From positions 248,001 to 312,000 of the forward strand of contig NZ_JAIMCA010000003.1 of the NCBI RefSeq assembly GCF_025499465.1: DNA of 64,000 nucleotides, given 5' to 3'. Under the pieces are notes generated by a model that saw only the letters and a list, made by a program, of their open reading frames with translations, was not told the DNA's origin and did no database searches. The translations under genes and the position numbers were made by a program. The first letter of the stretch is position 1. The number at the start of each line of letters is the position of its first letter. Shown here in pieces: positions 53,754 through 63,432 of this stretch. The stretch is from Allobosea sp. BH3 (GTDB lineage: Bacteria; Pseudomonadota; Alphaproteobacteria; Rhizobiales; Beijerinckiaceae).

Positions 53754-56063
53754 ATGAACGTCGCGGCAGCCCGAAGGGTGCTCACGAGGCGGGCTTTGGC
53801 CCGGCTTCCGGCGCTCCTTGTTATTGCCCTTTTCCTGGCCTTCCCGGGCTTCGGGCCGCTTGCGCTCGTGACGACGACGCCGGCCCGGGCGCAGGCGCAG
53901 CCGCCGATCATCCTGAATCTGCGCGGCGACGAGACGCCGGAGACGATTCGCAAGATGGTCGATGCGCTGTCCGGCTCCGGCCGGCCGGTCGAGATCCGGC
54001 TCGGCGGAAATGCCGCGACGACGGCAACCGCTCCAGAACCGGCGGCCAAGGAGAAGCATGCCGCTCCGCCGCAATCCATGGCCGAGGAGGAAGGGTTTCA
54101 GGCTCAGGTCAACGCGCTCGCCGACACCTTCGTCAGCGGGTTCGAATATGGCGTGGCTGCCGTTCCCAACGTCTCGCGGCTTCCGGAAGAATGGGAGCGT
54201 GCCTGGGAGCGAAACCAGAACGGCCGTACTGGCCCAAGCGCCGGCTGGCGGATGCTCATGATCGCAGGCCTCGCGCTTGCGGCCGCCTTCGTCTTCCGGA
54301 TGGCGAGCGCGGGCTGGTTCGCCCGGAAACGCGAGCCGGCCGGTCCGGAGTTCACTCCACGGCTGATCGCCGCGTCATGGGGACTGCTGCAGGATGTCGC
54401 GACGATCGCGATCGCGCTCCTCGTGGCGCGGTTCGCGCGCAATGCGTGGCTGCCCGAGAGCGACCTCGCGATGATCTCGCTGTCGACCGCCGCCAACGGA
54501 GCGGCAATCGGCGCGCTCTATATCGCGGTAGGGCGCTTCCTGCTCGCGCCGGGCGTGCCGGAACGGCGCCTCATGCCGCTGCCCCGCGCCGAGCGGCATT
54601 TCCGCCTGCTGGTGATCTACGCCATCGTGACACCCGTGATCGTGACGGGCATCCTGCTCGCGCAGCGTGTCAGCAACGGCCCCCTGCCGGTGACGGGGCT
54701 CATCGCCCTGACGGGAACGGCCGTGACGCTGTTCAAGATCTGGTGGTTCCATGACATGCGTCGGGATCTTGCCGTGCTGATCCTGAGCGGGTCTCCATCG
54801 CCCGGGCCATTGCGGCGGATGGTGGCCGCCGGCGCAGCGTGGTTCTTCATGGCGGTGGCCGCCCTGTTGTGGATGATCAACAGCGCCGCTTCGATGATGA
54901 GCAATGGCGGGCTCTGGACCGAGGCCGCAGCCCTGACCCAGACGGCGATCGTGGTGATCCCCATCCTTGTGGTCGGCATATCGAGCCTGCTGAACTGTCG
55001 CGCGGCCCATCGCGCGCAGGAGCAGGGCGCGACGCCGCTGGCGCATGCCGTCAGTGCCGCCCTGCAGGCCGCCGCGGTTGGCGTCGTCTGGGCCGCCGGC
55101 TTCTTCGTGCTGGCGCGCCTCTGGGCCGGGCTGCTGCTCGGCGTCAGCTCAGGGCAGTTCTCCTCTGTGATGCGGCAGATCGCCGGCGTCGCGACCTTCG
55201 CCTTCGCGGGCTGGGTCGCGCTCGTCTTCCTGCGCGCCTTGTTCGATGCCTATACGCCGCGGCGACGAGTGGTCGGCCCCGCCGATGAGGACGATGCGCA
55301 TGAGGAGAGCGTGCCGAGCCGGCTGGCGACGGTGCTGCCGGTGCTGCGCGGCGTCGTGCTGGGGGCGGTGCTGGGCCTGACGGTGCTGATCGTGCTCTCG
55401 CGCCTCGGCGTCGATATCGGGCCGCTGCTGGCCGCCTTCGGCATTCTCGGCCTCGCCCTGTCCTTCGGCTCGCAGGCGCTTGTGCGCGACATCGTCTCCG
55501 GCGTGTTCTTCATGCTGGAGGATGCCTTCCGCGTCGGCGAATATGTCGATACCGGCCGGCTCAAGGGCACGGTCGAGAAAATCTCACTGCGTTCGATGCA
55601 GCTTCGCCACCAGAGCGGCCAGATCCACACCGTGCCCTTCGGCCAGGTCCAGCAACTGACCAATGCCAGCCGCGACTGGGCGACGGTGAAGTTCAACGTC
55701 CGCCTCGACCATTCGGCCGACCTCGAACAGGCTCGAAAGGCGATCAAGAAGGTCGGGATCGCGCTGATGGAGGACCCGGAATTCGCGCCGCACTTCATCG
55801 CGCCCCTCAAAATGCAGGGCGTGGCCGACATCACCGACCAGGCGATCGTGGTCAGGCTGAAATTCACCGGCAAGCCCAACCAGGCCTCGATGCTCCAGCG
55901 CGAGGCTCTGAAGCGCGTCTATCGCGCGATGAACGACGCCCACATCCCCTTCGCCTCCAATGCCGTCACCGTGCGCGGCGGCGAGGGCGGCCAACAATCC
56001 GGGGCCGCCGCGGCTATCGCGACGGTGCCGCCGCCCACCCCGCTCGCACCTGCGGCGGGCTGA
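53754..56063 (+). CDS. Large MscS-family mechanosensitive ion channel
   Basis: 769 residues from ATG at 53754 with a GGGGGAG ribosome-binding site. A signal-like N-terminus (residues 17-45) is followed by a periplasmic region of about 130 residues, then roughly ten membrane segments. The MscS core lies near residues 545-680: LLAAFGILGLALSFGSQALV (pore helix), DIVSGVFFMLEDAF and VPFGQVQQLTN. Such channels open under membrane tension to release solutes during osmotic downshock. It is much longer than MscS (286 residues), in the range of the MscM/YbiO type. It ends against a bidirectional terminator shared with rne. Confidence 0.92.
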   Translation: MNVAAARRVLTRRALARLPALLVIALFLAFPGFGPLALVTTTPARAQAQPPIILNLRGDETPETIRKMVDALSGSGRPVEIRLGGNAATTATAPEPAAKEKHAAPPQSMAEEEGFQAQVNALADTFVSGFEYGVAAVPNVSRLPEEWERAWERNQNGRTGPSAGWRMLMIAGLALAAAFVFRMASAGWFARKREPAGPEFTPRLIAASWGLLQDVATIAIALLVARFARNAWLPESDLAMISLSTAANGAAIGALYIAVGRFLLAPGVPERRLMPLPRAERHFRLLVIYAIVTPVIVTGILLAQRVSNGPLPVTGLIALTGTAVTLFKIWWFHDMRRDLAVLILSGSPSPGPLRRMVAAGAAWFFMAVAALLWMINSAASMMSNGGLWTEAAALTQTAIVVIPILVVGISSLLNCRAAHRAQEQGATPLAHAVSAALQAAAVGVVWAAGFFVLARLWAGLLLGVSSGQFSSVMRQIAGVATFAFAGWVALVFLRALFDAYTPRRRVVGPADEDDAHEESVPSRLATVLPVLRGVVLGAVLGLTVLIVLSRLGVDIGPLLAAFGILGLALSFGSQALVRDIVSGVFFMLEDAFRVGEYVDTGRLKGTVEKISLRSMQLRHQSGQIHTVPFGQVQQLTNASRDWATVKFNVRLDHSADLEQARKAIKKVGIALMEDPEFAPHFIAPLKMQGVADITDQAIVVRLKFTGKPNQASMLQREALKRVYRAMNDAHIPFASNAVTVRGGEGGQQSGAAAAIATVPPPTPLAPAAG

Positions 56064-56125
56064 GGCGCACGCGTTTTACGCGGAATCGGCGGACCGGAAC
56101 GGCAGACGGACAACCGATCAAGAAA

Positions 56126-56152
56126 AAGCCCGCTGCGGATCGCAGCGGGCTT
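56126..56152. terminator. Bidirectional Rho-independent terminator
   Basis: Perfect 12-bp stem AAGCCCGCTGCG/CGCAGCGGGCTT with a 3-nt loop, followed by CATTTTT on the plus strand and by TTTTTCTT on the minus strand. It separates the convergent mscS-like and rne genes and can serve both. Confidence 0.93.
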
Positions 56153-56183
56153 CATTTTTGTCGTCGCTTGCTGAAGCCGGCGC

Positions 56184-58886
56184 TCAGGAGCGGCCGGCCA
56201 GCCTGTTCCACCAGCCGCCCCGCTTGGGCCGATCCGGATCGGCCGGGGTCAGCACCACCGCGACGGGCTCTTCGGCCGGGGCAGGAGCAGGAGCTGGTTC
56301 TGCCGCTGCCGGTTCCTCGGCAGGCTGTGCGGCAGCCGGAGCCGGGGCGGGTGCAGCTTCCGCCGCAGCCTCGCCGCCCTCGGTGATCGGCACGACCTTC
56401 TTGCGCGAGCGGCTGCGCTTCGGCTTCTCGGCCTCCACCGGAGCGGCCTCGGGGGACACCGCCTCTTCAGCCTTCGCCACAACCTCTTCCGCCTTCGCGG
56501 CGGCGGCTTCCGCCTTGGGTTTGCGGGCGCGGCTGCGCTTGGGCTTGGCGGCCTCGACCGGCGCAGGCTCTTCGGCCGCAGGCTCCGGCGCCGCGGCAGC
56601 AGGGGCCTCGCTCACGGCCTCGATGGCGTCCTGCTCGGAAGCCTCTTCCTCGCCGTCCTCACCCTCGTCGCCCTCGTCATCCTGCGCGCCTTCGAGCTGC
56701 TGGCCCTGGCCGTCGCGTTCTCCGCCGCGCCGCCGCCTGCGACGCCGACGACGCCGGCGGCCGCCTTCGCCATCGCCACGCTCGCCCTGCGCTTCGCCGG
56801 CGGTCGTCTCGTTGTCGCCGGTCTCCGCATCGAGCGCTGCCGCTTCCGCAGCCGCATCGAGCGCCTCGTCATCGACATCGGACGTGATCGCCTCGGCCTT
56901 GAAGGCGGTCGGGACGACGCGGCCTTCATTGCCGACGAACTCGCCCTTCTCGACCTCGAAGTAACGAGTGCCGAGCAGATTGACGTCGGTCGAGATCGTG
57001 ATCGCGATGGCGAAACGGGCCTCGAGATCGGCGAGATGGGCGCGCTTCTGGTTGAGCACGTAGAGCGCCACCTCCGGCCGGGTCCGGACGGTGAGGTTGT
57101 GCGAGGCGCTCTTGATCAGCGTCTCCTCCAGCGCGCGCAGGATCTGCAGCGCGACCGACGGGGTCGAGCGGATCATGCCGGCGCCGGCGCAGTGCGGGCA
57201 GGGCACCGAGGAGGATTCCAGCACGCCGGTGCGGATGCGCTGGCGCGACATCTCGAGCAGGCCGAAGGCCGAGATGCGGCCGACCTGGATGCGGGCGCGA
57301 TCGTCCTTGAGGCACTCCTTCAGCTTCTTCTCGACGGCGCGATTGTTCCGGTTCTCCTCCATGTCGATGAAATCGATCACGATGAGGCCGGCGAGGTCGC
57401 GCAGGCGCAGCTGGCGGGAGATCTCCTCCGCCGCTTCGAGATTGGTCTTGAGGGCGGTGTCCTCGATGTTGTGCTCGCGGGTCGAGCGGCCCGAGTTGAT
57501 GTCGATCGCGACCAGCGCCTCGGTCTGGTTGATGACCAGGTAGCCGCCGGACTTGAGCGTCACCGTGTTGGAGAACATCGCGTCGAGCTGGCTCTCCACC
57601 CCGAAGGCGGCGAAGAGCGGCGTCTGCTCGCGATAGGGCTTCACGCTCTTGGCATGGCTCGGCATGAGCATGCGCATGAAGTCCTTGGCCTCGCGATAGG
57701 CCTCCTCGCCGGCGACGTGAACCTCGTCGATGTCCTTGTTGTAGAGATCACGGATCGAGCGCTTGACGAGGTTGCCCTCCTCATAGACTAGCGCGGGAGC
57801 GACCGAGGCCAGCGTCAGCTCGCGCACGCTTTCCCACATCCGCATCAGGTATTCATAGTCGCGCCGGATCTCGACCTTGGTGCGCGAGGCACCGGCCGTG
57901 CGCAGGATCAGGCCCATCCCCTCGGGAACCTCGAGTTCCTGGGCGATCTCCTTGAGGCGCTTGCGATCCTCGGTGTTGGTGATCTTGCGCGAGATGCCGC
58001 CGCCCTTGCCGGTGTTCGGCATCAGCACCGAATAGCGGCCGGCGAGCGAGAGATAGGTGGTCAGAGCTGCGCCCTTGTTGCCGCGCTCCTCCTTGACGAC
58101 CTGGACGAGGATGATCTGGCGGCGCTTGATGACCTCCTGGATCTTGTACTGGCGGCGCGAATGGCGCACCGGCCGCTCCGGCATGTCGTCGAGGGCGTCG
58201 CCGCCGCCGAGCTGCTCGGGAGCCTCCTCGGCTTCGTCGCCGTTCTCTTCGTCGCCGTCCTCGTCGTCGGCCGGCTTGCGGGCCTCCTCGGCCGGGGCCT
58301 CGGTGGCCTGGGTCGTCTCGAAGGTCAGGGGCGCGGCGTTCTCGACGGCGTCCTCGTCCGGGTTCTCGGTGACGGCCGGGGCGAAGTGTTCACCGAAAGC
58401 GGGCGCGCCCTCGTTGACCATGGCGGCTTCCTTGCCGTTGGTCTCGACATGCACGATCTCGCCGTCGGTCTCGACCTCGGTCGAGACGGTCTCGTCCGTC
58501 GCGGCCTTCTTGGCGCGGCTGTCGCGATCCCCGCGCCGGCCGCGATCGCGGCGGCCGCGCTTCTCACGCCGCTCCTCGTCACGCTCCTCGTCGCGTGCGG
58601 CGCGCGCCTCGTCCTCGATCAGCGCCTGCCGGTCGGCGACCGGAATCTGGTAATAGTCGGGATGAATTTCCGAGAAGGCGAGGAAGCCGTGGCGATTGCC
58701 GCCGTATTCCACGAACGCAGCCTGGAGCGAAGGCTCCACGCGCGTGACCTTGGCGAGATATATGTTGCCGCGCAGCGGTTTGCGGCTGGCGGACTCGAAA
58801 TCAAACTCTTCTACGCGGGAACCGCGGACCACCACGACCCGGGTCTCCTCCGGGTGGGTGGCGTCGATCAGCATCTTGTTGGCCAT
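56184..58886 (-). CDS. rne: Ribonuclease E/G family endoribonuclease
   Basis: 900 residues. MANKMLIDATHPEETRVVVV begins a canonical N-terminus. The S1 domain starts with RGNIYLAKVTRVEPSLQAAF, is interrupted by an insert of about 150 charged residues (90-235), then resumes with RRQIILVQVVKEERGNKGAA. The catalytic part has VAIDINSGRST and VIDFIDMEENRNN (Mg-binding aspartates), and CPHCAGAG forms the Zn-link. The tail is unstructured: an Arg run in GRRRRRRRRRRRGG, acidic runs, and Pro/Ala/Glu repeats. It cuts single-stranded RNA and scaffolds the degradosome. The 582-nt upstream leader probably carries autoregulation. Confidence 0.95.
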   Translation of the reverse strand: MANKMLIDATHPEETRVVVVRGSRVEEFDFESASRKPLRGNIYLAKVTRVEPSLQAAFVEYGGNRHGFLAFSEIHPDYYQIPVADRQALIEDEARAARDEERDEERREKRGRRDRGRRGDRDSRAKKAATDETVSTEVETDGEIVHVETNGKEAAMVNEGAPAFGEHFAPAVTENPDEDAVENAAPLTFETTQATEAPAEEARKPADDEDGDEENGDEAEEAPEQLGGGDALDDMPERPVRHSRRQYKIQEVIKRRQIILVQVVKEERGNKGAALTTYLSLAGRYSVLMPNTGKGGGISRKITNTEDRKRLKEIAQELEVPEGMGLILRTAGASRTKVEIRRDYEYLMRMWESVRELTLASVAPALVYEEGNLVKRSIRDLYNKDIDEVHVAGEEAYREAKDFMRMLMPSHAKSVKPYREQTPLFAAFGVESQLDAMFSNTVTLKSGGYLVINQTEALVAIDINSGRSTREHNIEDTALKTNLEAAEEISRQLRLRDLAGLIVIDFIDMEENRNNRAVEKKLKECLKDDRARIQVGRISAFGLLEMSRQRIRTGVLESSSVPCPHCAGAGMIRSTPSVALQILRALEETLIKSASHNLTVRTRPEVALYVLNQKRAHLADLEARFAIAITISTDVNLLGTRYFEVEKGEFVGNEGRVVPTAFKAEAITSDVDDEALDAAAEAAALDAETGDNETTAGEAQGERGDGEGGRRRRRRRRRRRGGERDGQGQQLEGAQDDEGDEGEDGEEEASEQDAIEAVSEAPAAAAPEPAAEEPAPVEAAKPKRSRARKPKAEAAAAKAEEVVAKAEEAVSPEAAPVEAEKPKRSRSRKKVVPITEGGEAAAEAAPAPAPAAAQPAEEPAAAEPAPAPAPAEEPVAVVLTPADPDRPKRGGWWNRLAGRS

Positions 58887-59468
58887 CAGAAACGTCCATT
58901 GGCGCGGCCGCCGGAATCCACGAGGCTACGGACAAAAATCCGCCGCCGCGGGCAAGGGCGCCGCGCGAAAGCCGGCATGAGCCGGCATGTTGCAGGAAAT
59001 AAAGCTCAGCCTGGACAGGAAGGCGGTTCGGGACAGCCGCTCGGGCCAGAAGCCCGGCGCGGTCCCGCAGGTTCGGACGATCTACCGATAGTGCTAGCGG
59101 CGTCGTTGGCCCCGTCATCTGTCCTGACCTGCGATGCGCCCGCCTGACGGCCAAGTGCATCGCGTTTGCACGCTCGCGAGACAGGGTAGGGCGCAGAACA
59201 CTTGCAATCCCGATACCAACCGTCTGCGGACGATCCGTTGCGGTTGTCTTGCCGCTGCCGATCCCGCGAGGGGCGGCAGCCCAGCCTGCTCGGGACCTCT
59301 TCAGTCCAGCGGGCGGCTGACAAGCAACCTGTTCCATTACAGACAGGTGATGGTGGTTTGCAAGTCACATGACACAAGCATCTCACCGGGCCCGTCCGGC
59401 AGCGGTTTCCGCCTCCGTCCGGAGATGGTAACCGCCTCTTAAGATTTCATCCCCGCAATGGTTAAGCG
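58887..59468. other. 582-nt divergent intergenic region with rne leader and amiC promoter
   Basis: No convincing gene here; the open frames in it are short, unlike any protein I know, and partly overlap. It contains a tandem 10-mer GCCGGCATG (58971-58989), a small hairpin CGGGC/GCCCG (59042-59056) and, near the amidase, GTCACATGAC (59364-59373) with a TTGCAA element. The length fits a long 5' leader for rne, which is autoregulated through its leader in E. coli; similar control here is inference. Confidence 0.55.
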
Positions 59469-60761
59469 ATGGTGACCGCCGACGGGACATTCGCGCTGTT
59501 TTCGCGCATCCGCCGAGCCTCCGCGGGCTTTCTCCGCGCAGGGGCGGGGGCTGTTGCGGCATGTGCACTTGTCACCGCTTTCGGCCTCGCCTCGCTGCGG
59601 GCCGAGCCGAAGCCGCAGAGCGAATACCCCGTCGCCACCGATGCCCGCATCGAGCAAAGCGGCGACGTCGTGCGCCTGACCATGATGCTGTCATCGAAGG
59701 TCGAGGCGAATGCCTGGGTGCAGTCCTCGCCGGACCGCGTCATCGTCGAGCTGCCTTCGACCAATTTCCAGATCCAGCCGAACGCCAAAAGGTCGGCCGG
59801 CTTCGTCAGCGGCTACCGCTATGGACTGTTCACGGCCGACAAGGCCCGAATCATCATCGACCTTTCCCAGCCGGCCGTGATCGCCAGGACCGAGACGCGC
59901 CTCGTTCGCGGCGGATTCGGCGAGTTGACGATCGAGCTCAGGAAGGTCGGGCGGCCGGAATTCCTGGCGGAAGCCGGCAAGGCGAGGCCGCCGGAACCGG
60001 CCGCGGCGGCAATGCCGGTGCCAGCGCCGACGAAGCCCGCCGCCGAGACGCGCCGCACGATCATGATCGATCCGGGCCACGGCGGCATCGACCCCGGCGC
60101 CATGGTTGCGACGATCGCCGAGAAATCGGTCGTGCTCGCCTTCGGCAAGGCCCTCAAGGAGCAACTGGAAGCCAGCGGCCGCTACCGCGTGGTCCTGACC
60201 CGCGACGACGACCGATTCGTGTCGTTGGCCGACCGGGTGCAGGCCGGCCGCGACGAGCAGGCCGATCTCTTCATCTCGATCCATGCCGATTCGCTGGTGC
60301 AGGCGCAGGATGTGCGCGGCGCCACTGTCTATACCCGCTCGGAGCGGGCGACGGATGCCGAGGCGGCCAAGCTTGCCGCCAAGGAGAACGAGGCCGATTC
60401 CGCCGCCGGTCTCGAAACCAGCGAAGAGGTGCAGGACGTCGCCGGTATCCTGATGGACCTTGCCCGTCGGGAGACGCGGACCTTCTCCGGCGTCTTTGCA
60501 CGCAACCTCGTCGACAAGCTCGGCGGTTCGATCAAGATGCACAAGATTCCGCTGCGCTCGGCGCGATTCTGGGTACTGAGCGCTCCGGATGTGCCCTCCG
60601 TGCTGATCGAGCTCGGGTATATGTCGAGCCCGAAGGACGCCGAGCTGCTGAACTCGCCGGAGTGGCGGGGCAAGGCGGTGACGGCGGTCTCGGCGGCGAT
60701 CGAGGACTATTTTGCCCGCGAACGGGCTTCCGTGGGGCAGGCGGCGGAGATTCGGCGCTAG
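59469..60761 (+). CDS. amiC: N-acetylmuramoyl-L-alanine amidase, AmiC type (AMIN + Amidase_3)
   Basis: 430 residues. A hydrophobic export signal (residues 20-42) leads to an AMIN domain (about 45-150; VVRLTMMLSSKVEANAWVQ) that targets the enzyme to the wall. Amidase_3 begins at TIMIDPGHGGIDPGAM (first zinc His). ISIHADSL supplies another His, and SVLIELGYMSSPKDAELL the catalytic Glu. It splits the amide between MurNAc and the stem peptide during division. ATG at 59469 has only a weak ribosome-binding site. PBP1A follows on the same strand after 143 nt. Confidence 0.93.
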   Translation: MVTADGTFALFSRIRRASAGFLRAGAGAVAACALVTAFGLASLRAEPKPQSEYPVATDARIEQSGDVVRLTMMLSSKVEANAWVQSSPDRVIVELPSTNFQIQPNAKRSAGFVSGYRYGLFTADKARIIIDLSQPAVIARTETRLVRGGFGELTIELRKVGRPEFLAEAGKARPPEPAAAAMPVPAPTKPAAETRRTIMIDPGHGGIDPGAMVATIAEKSVVLAFGKALKEQLEASGRYRVVLTRDDDRFVSLADRVQAGRDEQADLFISIHADSLVQAQDVRGATVYTRSERATDAEAAKLAAKENEADSAAGLETSEEVQDVAGILMDLARRETRTFSGVFARNLVDKLGGSIKMHKIPLRSARFWVLSAPDVPSVLIELGYMSSPKDAELLNSPEWRGKAVTAVSAAIEDYFARERASVGQAAEIRR

Positions 60762-60904
60762 CCAGGGTGTCGGCCGTATCCTATGGGAAGGCGCGAAATA
60801 TGGTCGGCGGGCCACGGTTCCGCCATTTCCGTGATGCTATAGCTGTGATTTGCGACGCGCCCTGATCCGGCGCACCGGGTGCAGAGAGGGGTCCAGGGCC
60901 TGCA

Positions 60905-63355
60905 ATGCGGTTCATTCTGCGAATCTTCGGGTGGTTGTTCGCCGCGGGCGCGATCGCTTTCGTGATCGGTGCTGCCGTTTTGGGCGGCCTTATCTGGCAC
61001 TATTCGCAGGACCTGCCGGACTATGCGCAGCTCAGGAACTACGAGCCGCCGGTGATGACCCGCGTCCATGCGGGCGACGGCAGCCTGATCGCCGAGTACG
61101 CCCGCGAGCGCCGGCTCTACCTGCCGATCCAGGCCGTGCCGAAGCTCGTCGTCGACGCCTATATCTCGGCCGAGGACAAGAATTTCTACAAGCATATGGG
61201 CGTCGACCCGGAAGGCCTGGTTCGCGCCGCCATCTCGAATTTCCGCAACCGCGGCGCGAATCGCCGGCCGCAGGGTGCCTCGACGATCACCCAGCAGGTC
61301 GCGAAGAACTTCTTCCTGAGCCCCGAGCAGTCGATCGAGCGCAAGATTCGCGAGGCGCTCGTCGCGCTCAAGCTCGAATCGACCTACTCGAAGGACAAGA
61401 TTCTCGAGCTCTATGTGAACGAGATTTATCTCGGCGCGCCGGCGCCGGGGCAGGGCAGCTATGGCATAGCGGCAGCCGCGCTGAACTATTTCGGCAAGTC
61501 GGTTCATGAACTCAACCTGCAGGAAGCGGCCTATCTCGCCGCGCTGCCGAAGGCGCCCTCCGACCTGCATCCCTTCCGCAACCGCGACCGCGCGATCGAG
61601 CGTCGCAACTACGTGATCGATCGCATGGTCGAGAACGGCTACGTCAAGGCGAATGTCGCCGACGCCGCCAAGAAGCAGCCGCTCGGCGTCAATCCGCGCA
61701 CCGTTTCGCCGAACCAGATCGCCGCCGGCTATTTCGCCGAAGAGATCCGGCGCGAACTCCAGGACCGCTATGGCGAGAAGAAGCTGCTGGAAGGCGGCCT
61801 CTCCGTGCGCGCCACGGTCGATCCCAAGACGCAGCTCATGGCCCGCAAGGCGCTGGTCGACGGGCTCGTGCGCTTCGACGAGGCGCGCGGCTGGCGCGGC
61901 GCCATCCAGAAACTCGATATCGGCTCTGCCGACTGGGGTACGACTCTGGGCGAGTTGCCGGTTCTCGGCGATGTGGCGCCCTGGCGGCTCGCCGTCGTGC
62001 TGGATGTGAATGGCGACAGCGCGCGCGTCGGCCTGCATCCGCTGCGCGACAATGCCGGCCACCTCAACAAGGAGCGCCAGACGCTGACGCTCGCCGCCGA
62101 CGGCATCAAATGGACCCGGCGGGCGCGCGTCTCCCAGGCGGTATCGGTCGGCGACGTCGTCTATGTCGAGCCGGTTGACGGCCGGGCCGGGTTCGCCCGC
62201 CTGCGTCAGCTCCCAGAGGTCAACGGCGCCATCACCGTGATGGACCCGTTCTCGGGCCGCGTGCTCGCCATGGTCGGCGGCTTCAGCCACGACCAGTCGG
62301 AGTTCAACCGCGCCACGCAGGCGCTGCGTCAGCCGGGCTCGTCCTTCAAGCCCTTCGTCTACGCGACGGCGCTCGACAACGGCTACACCCCATCGAGCAT
62401 CGTGCTGGACGGGCCGATCGAGATCGACCAGGGTCCCGGCCTCGGCATGTGGCGGCCGGAAAACTACGACGGCAAGTCGACCGGCCCGCATACGCTGCGC
62501 TACGGCATCCAGTTCTCGAAGAACCTCATGACGGTCCGGCTCGCCAAGGATGTCGGCATGCCGCTGATCGCCGAATATGCCCGCCGCTTCGGCGTCTATG
62601 ACGACATGCAGCCTGTGCTCTCGATGTCGCTCGGCGCTGGCGAGACGACGGTCATGCGCATGACCGCGGCCTATTCGATGTTGGTCAATGGCGGCAAGCG
62701 CATCCGGCCGACCCTGATCGACCGCATCCAGGACCGCTGGGGCACGACGATCTTCCGCCACGACCAGCGTGTCTGCGAGGGCTGCGCCGCCGAGAAATGG
62801 GCGAACCAGCCTGAGCCGCGCCTGATCGACAACCGCGAGCAGGTGCTCGACCCGCTGACCGCATATCAGATGGTCTCGATCCTCGAAGGCGTGGTCAATG
62901 CAGGCACCGCGACGGTGGTGAAGTCGGTCGGCAAGCCGCTCGCCGGCAAGACCGGCACGACCAACGACGCCAAGGACGTCTGGTTCGTCGGCTTCTCGCC
63001 CGACCTCGTGGTCGGCGTCTATATGGGATTCGACAAGCCGAAATCGCTCGGCACCTCGGCGACCGCTGGCCAGTATGCCGCGCCGATCTTCCGCGACTTC
63101 ATGACCGTCGCCCTGAAGGACAAGCCTGCGACGCCGTTCCGTGTGCCTGCCGGCATCAAGCTGATCCGCGTCGATGCGCGCAGCGGCATGCGTGCCGGTG
63201 GCGAGGGCGGCATTCTCGAGGCGTTCAAGCCCGGCACCGCACCGCCCGACTCGTTCTCGGTCATCGGCGCCTCGGCCGATGGCGGCGTGCCATATGGCGC
63301 CGGTCCAGGCGGCGGCGGACGCGCCATCGGCTCCGGCACCGGCGGCTTGTACTAG
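60905..63355 (+). CDS. mrcA: Penicillin-binding protein 1A (bifunctional transglycosylase/transpeptidase)
   Basis: 816 residues. An N-terminal membrane anchor (residues 4-33) is followed by the GT51 glycosyltransferase domain: SAEDKNFYKHMGVDPEGLVR, RRPQGASTITQQVAKNFFLS and a loop AYLAALPKAP. An OB-like domain lies between. The transpeptidase has SSFK in RQPGSSFKPFVYA (nucleophile Ser), SKN in QFSKNLMTVRLA and KTGTT in GKTGTTNDAKDVWF. It polymerises and crosslinks peptidoglycan in the periplasm. The Gly-rich C-terminal tail is not part of the fold. Next to amiC, it forms a small wall-synthesis cluster. Confidence 0.96.
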   Translation: MRFILRIFGWLFAAGAIAFVIGAAVLGGLIWHYSQDLPDYAQLRNYEPPVMTRVHAGDGSLIAEYARERRLYLPIQAVPKLVVDAYISAEDKNFYKHMGVDPEGLVRAAISNFRNRGANRRPQGASTITQQVAKNFFLSPEQSIERKIREALVALKLESTYSKDKILELYVNEIYLGAPAPGQGSYGIAAAALNYFGKSVHELNLQEAAYLAALPKAPSDLHPFRNRDRAIERRNYVIDRMVENGYVKANVADAAKKQPLGVNPRTVSPNQIAAGYFAEEIRRELQDRYGEKKLLEGGLSVRATVDPKTQLMARKALVDGLVRFDEARGWRGAIQKLDIGSADWGTTLGELPVLGDVAPWRLAVVLDVNGDSARVGLHPLRDNAGHLNKERQTLTLAADGIKWTRRARVSQAVSVGDVVYVEPVDGRAGFARLRQLPEVNGAITVMDPFSGRVLAMVGGFSHDQSEFNRATQALRQPGSSFKPFVYATALDNGYTPSSIVLDGPIEIDQGPGLGMWRPENYDGKSTGPHTLRYGIQFSKNLMTVRLAKDVGMPLIAEYARRFGVYDDMQPVLSMSLGAGETTVMRMTAAYSMLVNGGKRIRPTLIDRIQDRWGTTIFRHDQRVCEGCAAEKWANQPEPRLIDNREQVLDPLTAYQMVSILEGVVNAGTATVVKSVGKPLAGKTGTTNDAKDVWFVGFSPDLVVGVYMGFDKPKSLGTSATAGQYAAPIFRDFMTVALKDKPATPFRVPAGIKLIRVDARSGMRAGGEGGILEAFKPGTAPPDSFSVIGASADGGVPYGAGPGGGGRAIGSGTGGLY

Positions 63356-63390
63356 GCAGCGCCGGAACGGTTCGCGGGCAGCATCGTTCC

Positions 63391-63424
63391 TTTTCGCGAG
63401 AGCGCCGCAGGCGCATCGCGAAAA
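63391..63424. repeat. Hairpin just upstream of the MpaB-family gene
   Basis: TTTTCGCGA (63391-63399) and TCGCGAAAA (63416-63424) are perfect 9-bp arms. Inside, GCGCC/GGCGC pair around GCA. The whole ends 8 nt before the ATG at 63433. It could end the mrcA transcript or cover the ribosome-binding site of the next gene. Confidence 0.6.
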
Positions 63425-63432
63425 GGGTTTTC

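Noticed and set aside
59006..59386. Cysteine-containing 126-codon frame in the rne/amiC gap
   Set aside because: No ribosome-binding site, no recognisable domain, and the composition looks like non-coding GC-rich DNA.
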